Below are positions 1 through 4,882 of a stretch of DNA of 6,266 bases, piece by piece. The translations under genes and the position numbers were made by a program. This DNA comes from Candidatus Kapaibacterium sp. (GTDB taxonomy: Bacteria; Bacteroidota; Ignavibacteria; Kapaibacteriales; Kapaibacteriaceae): contig JAURNF010000146.1 of NCBI GenBank assembly GCA_030830285.1, forward strand, positions 1 through 6,266. The letters are read 5' to 3'. Each line of letters begins with the position of its first letter. Position 1 is the first letter of the stretch. The notes under the pieces are model-generated. The model was not told where the DNA came from. It did not search any database and was given only the letters and a program-made list of their open reading frames with translations.

Positions 1-1
1 A

Positions 2-760
2 AAATACTTCATCTCGTACGGTATCCTCGACGATGACTTTGACGCTGATAACGGCTTCAGTGGTAAGCTTCAGTTCGGACTTGTAAAGCGCTTCCGCACA
101 GTTGCAGACGTCTCGACGTCACAGGCGATTGAGACAGACAACGACGCGAATAGCTCGTTCAACCGTCCACTCACATCAGCGACATTCTCGAACCTCACAC
201 TGATTGGACCAATCGAAGACACATCATGGACGACTGGTGGCGGTGCGAATCAGTACAACAGCCGCTATGGTGCTGCGATGCAGATTCGCCGTAATTCGCG
301 CCTGAGTGTATTCAACACGGTCGTTGTTGGATGGCCTCGTGGTATTGAGATCGCACAGGTTCCAACAATGAATGCGGCGCTTACCGACTCGCTTGCTGTT
401 CGCGGCTCAAATTGGTTTGGCGTCAAGGGCACATGGCTCAATCTTGCTGGTGGCACTGCTCCGGCAGGGCTTGACGCGAATTGGATTGCGAAACAGGAAT
501 ACAGCAATGGAGCTGATCGTTCAAATCCTAACAACGCATTCCTTACGAATCCATGGTCAACAGACGGAACGTTCAACGCTCGTCCGCGTGGCTTTGCTCC
601 ATACCTGACTACGGCGCAGTTTACCAATGGTGGTCCGCTGTATCCTGTCGATGACTCATTCTTCGAGCGCGTTGCATATCGTGGTGCATTCCCTGCGGAA
701 GGCGATGCTTGGGACGAGGGTTGGGCTAACTATGATCCAGTAAACACAGAGTATCGCGCA
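2..760 (+). repeat. Beta-helix module, copy 1 (truncated by window start)
   Basis: This segment encodes 253 residues that align with 1991-2740 at a constant offset of 1989 bases for at least the first 120 residues. Counted by eye, about three quarters of those residues are identical (31 differences in about 121). Shared blocks include ISYGILDDDFD, RFRTVADVSTSQA, DTSWTTGGGANQYN, RRNSR, VGWPRG and, near the end, YDPVN.EY. The last 80 or so residues are more diverged and differ by a few indels. The counterpart of the N-terminal half of copy 2 would lie about 570 bases upstream of the window. Confidence 0.9.
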
Positions 761-3040
761 GCAGTTGTTGTACGCATCACAAAGCCGGGTGCTGCTGCTG
801 GGGAGTCATATCTCCAGGGCACAAAGGTGAACATTGAGTGGGACACAACGAGCGCAGCTGGCAATCGCTACAAGTTTGAATTTGCCACATCGCAGCAAGG
901 TCCTTGGTCACCAATTGCAGGTGCCGAGAATGTTGTTGACGCTGGCGCAACACGCGGCAAGCTTACAAACGGATTCACAGCCCCGAACGTGGTAACGCAG
1001 ACGGGCTACATCAAGATGACACTCATCAGTGATCCAACGAAGTTTGATGTAACTGATGTGCCTTTTGCGGTGACAGCACCAGTCGTTGTGGTTCCTACAG
1101 TGCGCCTCATCGAGCCTGGCACAAACGTTCGTGAGATTCGCGTTGGTCAGTCAGTAGATCTTCGTTGGGACACAGCGGGCACATTCCGTCAGCGCTGGCG
1201 CTTTGAGTTTGGCAAGAGCCAGACAGGTCCTTGGACGGTACTTCCGGGACTGTCGAACGTACTTGACTCTGCAACACGTCGTGGAGCAGTAGCAGGTGGC
1301 ATCGTCTTCCGTCCGAGCGATCAGACAGAAACAGGGTACGTTCGTATGGTGTTGCTCAGCGACACAACAAAGACGGATATCAATGACAATCCAATCAAGA
1401 TCGTTGCTCCTGCGCCTGTTCGCGTAGACTCTGTGTTGCGCGGTGAAATCACAGGACGCGTAAAGCTCTCCAACACCAAGATCTACGGTCTTGACGGTTA
1501 CGTCTACGTGAACGATGGTGGTGTACTCGAAATCGAGCCAGGCACAATCGTTCTTGGCGATACTGTTGGTCAGAACTCTGTGCTCTGCATCAATAAGGGT
1601 GGCAAGTTGATTGCAAACGGCACACGCAAGCTTCCGATCGTGTTCACATCAAGTGCACTTCCGGGTCAACGTGCTCGTGGCGACTGGGGTGGTATTGTAA
1701 TCTGCGGTAAGGCACGCACGAACCACCCAGGTGGTCAAGCCGCTATCGAAGGTGGTATTGCTGAGTCGACACCAGGTGGACGTGGATGGTTTGGTGGTCA
1801 GGACGACGAAGACTCAAGCGGTTCGCTTCAGTTCGTACGTATCGAGTTTGCAGGTATCGCCGTTGCGCCAAACAACGAGCTTAACTCGCTCACAATGGGT
1901 GGCGTTGGTCGCAAGACCGTGCTCAACAACATTCAAGTGTCGTACGGTAATGACGACGGCTTTGAGTGGTTCGGTGGTACGGTTAATGCAAAGCGCTTGA
2001 TCTCGTACGGCATCCTCGATGACGACTTTGATACAGACAACGGCTTCAGTGGCAGCGTCCAGTATGGTATCGTACAGCGTTTCCGCACTGTTGCTGACGT
2101 ATCAACATCGCAGGCGTTCGAGTCGGATAATGATGCGAATGCATCGTACAATCAGCCATTCACATCAGCTGTCTTCTCAAACATCACTGCGATCGGTCCA
2201 CTCCAAGACACATCGTGGACGACAGGTGGTGGAGCAAATCAGTACAATGCGCGTTTCGGTGCTGCAGCGCAAGTTCGTCGCAATTCACGTCAGAGCATTC
2301 TCAACTCGGTGTTTGTTGGATGGCCACGTGGCTTCGAGTTCGCGCAGCTCCCAACAATGATTGCTGCGAATGGCGATAGCCTTGAGATCCGTAACAATTC
2401 ATGGTACGGTGTGAAGAACGCAACGTTGACGCTTGCGGGTCTGACAGGCGGTGCAACTCCTCCTGCTGGCTTCGACAACACATGGCTTGCAAAGCCAGCG
2501 TTCAACAACATTGTTGACAAGTCTTCACCATCGGTTGCGATGCTCGCAAACGCATTCTCCAATACGGTCGAGTTCGATCCATCTCCAAGCGCAGGCTCAC
2601 CAGTCCTCAACGGTGCAGCATTCGATGGCAAGGGCGACAATGCGTTCTTCGATCGCGTAACATTCCGTGGTGCGATTGGACTCGAGCGCTGGGATCTCGA
2701 GTGGACGGAATACGATCCGGTTAACCGCGAATACAAGGCACAAGATCCTGTAAGTGTTAACGACAACAATGTCGCTCCAGCATTTGCAGGCCGCGTATTC
2801 CCTAACCCTTCATCTGATGCGTGCTCGATTCGCTATGAGCTGGCAAGTGATGATGTTGTCACGATTCGTGTTGCAGACGCAACAGGATCGCTCGCATCAA
2901 CACTGCTCGCGAATCAAACACAATCGGGCGGCGTGTATGAGTTCCGACTCAACACAAGCTCGCTCACATCAGGTATGTACTATGTGACGATCACTGGCCG
3001 TACAGGCACGATCACACTTCCCGTGACCGTGGCTCACTAA
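2..3040 (+). CDS. Large T9SS-secreted beta-helix/Ig-like surface protein (5' end outside window)
   Basis: The reading frame is open from base 2 to the TAA at 3038-3040, giving 1012 visible residues with no start, so the gene begins upstream. Domains in window residue numbers: 1-253, C-terminal part of a beta-helix module; about 255-360 and 366-470, two Ig-like domains; about 473-913, a second, apparently complete beta-helix module; about 929-1012, a T9SS type A sorting domain opening with RVFPNPSS and ending TLPVTVAH. The helix module carries motifs I recall from a widespread Bacteroidota secreted family: GDWGGIVICGKA, NSLTMGGVG, NDDGFEWFGGTVNAK and DDDFDTDNGFSG. Members are sometimes misannotated as transporters. 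Established: T9SS domains direct passage across the outer membrane and surface attachment or release. Inferred: an adhesin or structural surface protein. No catalytic motif was recognised. The gene ends 15 bases before a strong hairpin. Confidence 0.9.
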   Translation, partial: KYFISYGILDDDFDADNGFSGKLQFGLVKRFRTVADVSTSQAIETDNDANSSFNRPLTSATFSNLTLIGPIEDTSWTTGGGANQYNSRYGAAMQIRRNSRLSVFNTVVVGWPRGIEIAQVPTMNAALTDSLAVRGSNWFGVKGTWLNLAGGTAPAGLDANWIAKQEYSNGADRSNPNNAFLTNPWSTDGTFNARPRGFAPYLTTAQFTNGGPLYPVDDSFFERVAYRGAFPAEGDAWDEGWANYDPVNTEYRAAVVVRITKPGAAAGESYLQGTKVNIEWDTTSAAGNRYKFEFATSQQGPWSPIAGAENVVDAGATRGKLTNGFTAPNVVTQTGYIKMTLISDPTKFDVTDVPFAVTAPVVVVPTVRLIEPGTNVREIRVGQSVDLRWDTAGTFRQRWRFEFGKSQTGPWTVLPGLSNVLDSATRRGAVAGGIVFRPSDQTETGYVRMVLLSDTTKTDINDNPIKIVAPAPVRVDSVLRGEITGRVKLSNTKIYGLDGYVYVNDGGVLEIEPGTIVLGDTVGQNSVLCINKGGKLIANGTRKLPIVFTSSALPGQRARGDWGGIVICGKARTNHPGGQAAIEGGIAESTPGGRGWFGGQDDEDSSGSLQFVRIEFAGIAVAPNNELNSLTMGGVGRKTVLNNIQVSYGNDDGFEWFGGTVNAKRLISYGILDDDFDTDNGFSGSVQYGIVQRFRTVADVSTSQAFESDNDANASYNQPFTSAVFSNITAIGPLQDTSWTTGGGANQYNARFGAAAQVRRNSRQSILNSVFVGWPRGFEFAQLPTMIAANGDSLEIRNNSWYGVKNATLTLAGLTGGATPPAGFDNTWLAKPAFNNIVDKSSPSVAMLANAFSNTVEFDPSPSAGSPVLNGAAFDGKGDNAFFDRVTFRGAIGLERWDLEWTEYDPVNREYKAQDPVSVNDNNVAPAFAGRVFPNPSSDACSIRYELASDDVVTIRVADATGSLASTLLANQTQSGGVYEFRLNTSSLTSGMYYVTITGRTGTITLPVTVAH
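764..1411 (+). repeat. Tandem pair of Ig-like domains within the surface protein
   Basis: Two adjacent domains of about 105 residues (764-1081 and 1097-1411) share one pattern: V-R-I/L-x-x-P-G near the start, then a W-D-T strand (IEWDTT, LRWDTA), then K/R-FEF-x-x-S-Q-x-GPW, then TGY-I/V-(K/R)-M-x-L-x-SD-x-TK-x-D, ending V-TAP or IVAP. They lie between the two beta-helix modules and so may act as spacers. The fold is an inference from this beta-rich pattern and resembles the Ig-like or Kre9/Knh1-like repeats seen in secreted bacterial proteins. A carbohydrate-binding role is possible but not shown by the sequence. Confidence 0.7.
1991..2740 (+). repeat. Beta-helix module, copy 2 (part homologous to copy 1)
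   Basis: This encodes 250 residues matching copy 1 at 2-760. The full second module extends further upstream, from about 1418, through a segment (VYVNDGGVLEIEPGTIV, KGGKLIANGTRKLPIVF, NSLTMGGVG) whose counterpart in copy 1 is outside the window. Many identical residues use different codons in the two copies, for example in the DDDFD block. The duplication therefore looks old and held by protein-level selection, not by recent gene conversion. Confidence 0.9.
2786..3037 (+). other. T9SS type A C-terminal sorting domain
   Basis: This encodes the last 84 residues of the surface protein. It has the hallmarks of the Por/T9SS type A sorting domain: an opening VFPNPSS, a central beta strand with IRVADATGSLASTL, the L-x-(T)-S-x-L-x-SGMYYVTI motif, and a final beta strand. 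In the family this domain is recognised by the outer-membrane T9SS translocon and is normally removed or processed after export. The extreme C-terminus is VTVAH, without the Lys/Arg often found there. The cargo should be made with a Sec signal peptide, which would lie upstream of the window. Confidence 0.88.
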
Positions 3041-3055
3041 GGCCACGATCGTGAA

Positions 3056-3100
3056 CAGAACGCCGCAAAGGCCACCCTCGGGTGGCCTTTGTCGGTTCTG
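3056..3100. terminator. Probable bidirectional terminator hairpin
   Basis: A perfect 11-bp stem, CAAAGGCCACC at 3066-3076 and GGTGGCCTTTG at 3081-3091, closes a CTCG tetraloop. It extends outward through CCG/CGG and CAGAA/TTCTG (3056-3060 with 3096-3100), with a 2-base bulge (3061-3062) on one side and a 1-base bulge (3092) on the other. It begins 15 bases after the stop of the plus-strand surface protein gene and ends 2 bases after the stop of the minus-strand small ORF. That placement is what a shared terminator for convergent genes would show. Neither side has a long U tract beyond the TTT in the stem, so termination efficiency is uncertain; mRNA 3'-end protection is an alternative role. 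Confidence 0.75.
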
Positions 3101-3102
3101 GA

Positions 3103-3216
3103 CTATTTCTTCGGTCCCTTGCCACTCATGCGGCGAACGAGGCCGAGTCCGAAGCCGCTGAAAACGATCAGACCTACAACAATGAGGCCAAGGATGATGA
3201 AGGGGCGTTGGAGCAT
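3103..3216 (-). CDS. Putative 37-residue single-pass membrane miniprotein
   Basis: On the minus strand an ATG (3214-3216) opens 37 codons ending in TAG at 3103-3105. The product begins MLQRPF, continues as one uninterrupted hydrophobic stretch (about residues 6-27: Ile, Leu, Val, Phe, Gly, one Ser), and ends in a basic hydrophilic tail starting RRMSGK and finishing GPKK. That is a convincing single transmembrane helix with a positively charged, probably cytoplasmic, C-terminus. Glycines at 10, 15, 21, 23 and 25 could allow helix packing (inference). Codons are mixed as in the neighbours. No ATG, GTG or TTG lies upstream in frame before a TGA at 3328-3330, so this ATG is the only usual start. 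No Shine-Dalgarno sequence is visible, which is the main weakness. It is convergent with the surface protein gene and divergent from ppx/gppA, with only 41 bases between the two starts. I do not recognise the family. Confidence 0.5.
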   Translation of the reverse strand: MLQRPFIILGLIVVGLIVFSGFGLGLVRRMSGKGPKK

Positions 3217-3234
3217 TGAGCAAGATACAGATGC

Positions 3235-3242
3235 TATGTTTG
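3235..3242 (+). promoter_or_regulatory. Candidate Bacteroidota-type -7 element upstream of ppx/gppA
   Basis: TATGTTTG matches the Bacteroidota primary sigma factor -7 consensus TAnnTTTG exactly. It lies in the 41-base gap between the divergent starts of the small membrane ORF and ppx/gppA. Transcription would begin around 3246-3250, leaving a leader of only about 10 bases that could cut into the GGAGG. A TTG at 3216-3218 lies 16 bases upstream as a possible weak -33 element. The match may be chance. Confidence 0.27.
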
Positions 3243-3246
3243 CGGT

Positions 3247-3251
3247 GGAGG
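3247..3251 (+). promoter_or_regulatory. Ribosome binding site deciding the ppx/gppA start
   Basis: GGAGG lies six bases before the ATG at 3258-3260, an ideal Shine-Dalgarno spacing. It supports that ATG over the in-frame TTG at 3216 and ATG at 3231. The 14 extra residues those would add (including MLCLRWRH) have no counterpart I recall in Ppx/GppA, whose conserved part begins shortly before DVGTNS. Confidence 0.8.
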
Positions 3252-3257
3252 CACGAC

Positions 3258-4814
3258 ATGGCAGATGATCGTATTGGGCAGCGACCGATTGCAGCGATAG
3301 ATGTTGGAACGAACTCGTTCCACATGGTCATCGCATCGGTGAGTGCTAGGGGGCAACTCGAGATCCACGCTCGTGACAAGGAGATGGTGCGTCTGGGCTC
3401 GGGTGCTGGAGACATGAAGCGTCTTGCTCCTGATGCCATCGATCGAGGCGTGGCTGCAATGCGACGGTTTGCAAAGCTTGCTGAGCAGCACAATGCTGTG
3501 GTCCGTGCGATTGCTACAAGTGCTGTTCGCGAGGCCTTAAACAAGGACGAGTTCGTCGAGCGCGTTCTGCAAGAGTCAGGCATCTCCGTTGAAGTTGTGC
3601 CAGGTACAGAAGAAGCACGACTCATCTATGCTGGTGCAATTCATGCGTTGCCGATCGTTGATCAGCGCGCGTGTGTGATCGACATCGGTGGGGGATCGAC
3701 GGAGACGATTATCGGATTTCAAGGTGAGGCCGAAGTGGTTCACTCGGCGAAGCTTGGTCACCTGCGGTACACAAAGCGCTTCTTCCCTGATGGCATCGTG
3801 ACGGAGGATCGTATCGATGCTTGCCGAACAGCTGTGCGCGGAGAATGGACATCGATGTTTCATTCGATGCGTGTGCACGGGTTCGATGTAGCAGTGGGAT
3901 GCTCCGGAACGATCATGTCAGTAGCTGCTATGACGCATGCGCGACTGTATCACCGCCAGCCGGAATCTCTCAATGGGATGACGTATGCGTTTCGAGATAT
4001 ACGCACAACGATCGATCGCATACTTGCAGCGCGTTCGGTTGAGACGCGACTCGCTATTCCAGGAATGGAAGCCAAGCGTGTTGATGTGATCGTGGCAGGC
4101 TCGATTATTCTTGAGCAGGCGATGCTGGGTTTGGGAATTGATGAACTCCGCATTTCATCCTATGCGTTGCGTGAGGGTATCGTCTTTGATACCGTTCAGA
4201 AGGATGACGACATTCGGCGCTTCCACCACCTCGCGCATTTGCGATACGAAAGCGTTGATCATGTATGCGAACTCTATCGTGTGCGTCGACCACATGCTGA
4301 TCACGTGAAGAACCTTGCTGTGAGGCTGTTCGATGGACTCCGCATGCTCCATGGATATGGCGACCGTGAGCTCGAACTTCTCGAGGCAGCTGCGCTTCTT
4401 CACGATGTAGGATTTCACATCGGAGCTGACCAACATCACAAACACAGTGAGTACATCATTCGGAACTCAGCAATGCCTGGGTTTACGAACGACGAAACCG
4501 AGATCATTGCGTCGATTGCTAGGTATCACCGAAAGAGTCACCCAAAGAAAAAGCACGCTACCTTCATGGCGCTCACCCCCGAGGAGCAGCAGGTTGTGCG
4601 AGTGTTAGCGTCGATTCTTCGCATTGCGGAAGGCCTCGACCGCCGTCAGCAGCAGCTGGTGCAGCGGGTACGCGTTGACGTATCGAGCGACGGCATCGAC
4701 ATCTATCTCATTGTCCCAAATGGACTTGCCGACATGGAGCTGTGGGGTGCCGAACGGCGGAAGGAGCTTCTTGAGGAAACCCTCCACCTGCCGGTCCGCT
4801 TTGTGCTGGACTAA
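3258..4814 (+). CDS. Ppx/GppA family phosphatase (exopolyphosphatase / pppGpp phosphohydrolase)
   Basis: The 518-residue product is close to the length of E. coli Ppx (513) and GppA (494). The family hydrolyses terminal phosphate from inorganic polyphosphate and/or converts pppGpp to ppGpp in the cytoplasm. Both phosphate-binding loops of the ASKHA fold are present: DVGTNSFHMVI (from residue 15) and DIGGGSTE (142-149). PGTEEARLIYAG places the catalytic glutamate at Glu119, matching Glu121 of E. coli Ppx as I recall it. CSGTIMS and SYALREG (family SxxALREG) follow. The C-terminal half is an HD-type helical domain with AALLHDVGFHIG (His382-Asp383), HKHSEYI (from His394) and ARYHRKSHPKKK. The HD pair is intact, whereas E. 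coli Ppx has HE as I recall it. Ppx and GppA activities cannot be told apart from sequence, so no symbol is given. The htrA-like gene follows 68 bases downstream on the same strand. Confidence 0.95.
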   Translation: MADDRIGQRPIAAIDVGTNSFHMVIASVSARGQLEIHARDKEMVRLGSGAGDMKRLAPDAIDRGVAAMRRFAKLAEQHNAVVRAIATSAVREALNKDEFVERVLQESGISVEVVPGTEEARLIYAGAIHALPIVDQRACVIDIGGGSTETIIGFQGEAEVVHSAKLGHLRYTKRFFPDGIVTEDRIDACRTAVRGEWTSMFHSMRVHGFDVAVGCSGTIMSVAAMTHARLYHRQPESLNGMTYAFRDIRTTIDRILAARSVETRLAIPGMEAKRVDVIVAGSIILEQAMLGLGIDELRISSYALREGIVFDTVQKDDDIRRFHHLAHLRYESVDHVCELYRVRRPHADHVKNLAVRLFDGLRMLHGYGDRELELLEAAALLHDVGFHIGADQHHKHSEYIIRNSAMPGFTNDETEIIASIARYHRKSHPKKKHATFMALTPEEQQVVRVLASILRIAEGLDRRQQQLVQRVRVDVSSDGIDIYLIVPNGLADMELWGAERRKELLEETLHLPVRFVLD

Positions 4815-4841
4815 TCTCCGCGCCCACTAAAGATTTTTTTT
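4799..4841 (+). terminator. Weak candidate terminator after ppx/gppA
   Basis: A T8 tract (4834-4841) begins 20 bases after the ppx/gppA stop. It is preceded by a weak potential stem, CTTTGTG (4799-4805) with CAC-AAAG (4825-4832, one bulged T), with a 19-base loop that includes the stop codon. The stem is short and AU-rich, so this may be only partly effective or not a terminator at all. The T tract could instead be part of an upstream promoter element for the next gene, but no TAnnTTTG box was found in the gap. Confidence 0.3.
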
Positions 4842-4849
4842 GTTCGTCA

Positions 4850-4878
4850 GTCAACGCTGAAATCATTCTGGAGTTGAC
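4850..4878 (+). promoter_or_regulatory. Inverted repeat overlapping the htrA-like gene's ribosome binding site
   Basis: GTCAAC (4850-4855) and GTTGAC (4873-4878) are exact reverse complements separated by 17 bases. The right arm begins on the last G of the probable Shine-Dalgarno GGAG (4870-4873), which lies nine bases before the ATG at 4883. This could be an operator half-site pair or an RNA hairpin that partly masks the ribosome binding site. Six-base arms at this spacing can also occur by chance. Confidence 0.3.
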
Positions 4879-4882
4879 CTAC

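Noticed and set aside
278..280. ATG at 278 as the start of the surface protein
   Set aside because: The frame is open to base 2, and residues encoded at 2-277 align closely with copy 2. This Met falls inside the module at a position that is Ala in copy 2.
265..627. A 120-codon minus-strand open frame, with a related one at 2290-2769 (159 codons)
   Set aside because: Both lie antisense to the duplicated beta-helix module. Their similarity (for example RGHPT) simply mirrors the plus-strand duplication, and neither translation resembles a real protein.
3028..3053. CGTGGC/GCCACG hairpin across the stop codon, and the CACGATCGTG palindrome at 3044-3053
   Set aside because: The stems are short, compete with each other, and are far weaker than the 3056-3100 hairpin just downstream. 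There is no further evidence of function.
3216..3257. TTG start for ppx/gppA adding 14 residues
   Set aside because: No ribosome binding site fits it well, while the ATG at 3258 has GGAGG at ideal spacing. The added residues do not look like the family N-terminus.
2969..3625. A 218-codon minus-strand open frame spanning the gene junction
   Set aside because: It crosses the end of the T9SS domain, the terminator hairpin and the conserved Ppx/GppA N-terminus. Its Cys/Arg/Ser-rich composition is typical of an antisense shadow, and a better ORF (3103-3216) uses another frame.
4155..4445. Several minus- and plus-strand open frames of 60-100 codons inside ppx/gppA and the protease gene
   Set aside because: They overlap strongly conserved coding sequence in other frames, and their translations show no domain, signal or sensible composition.
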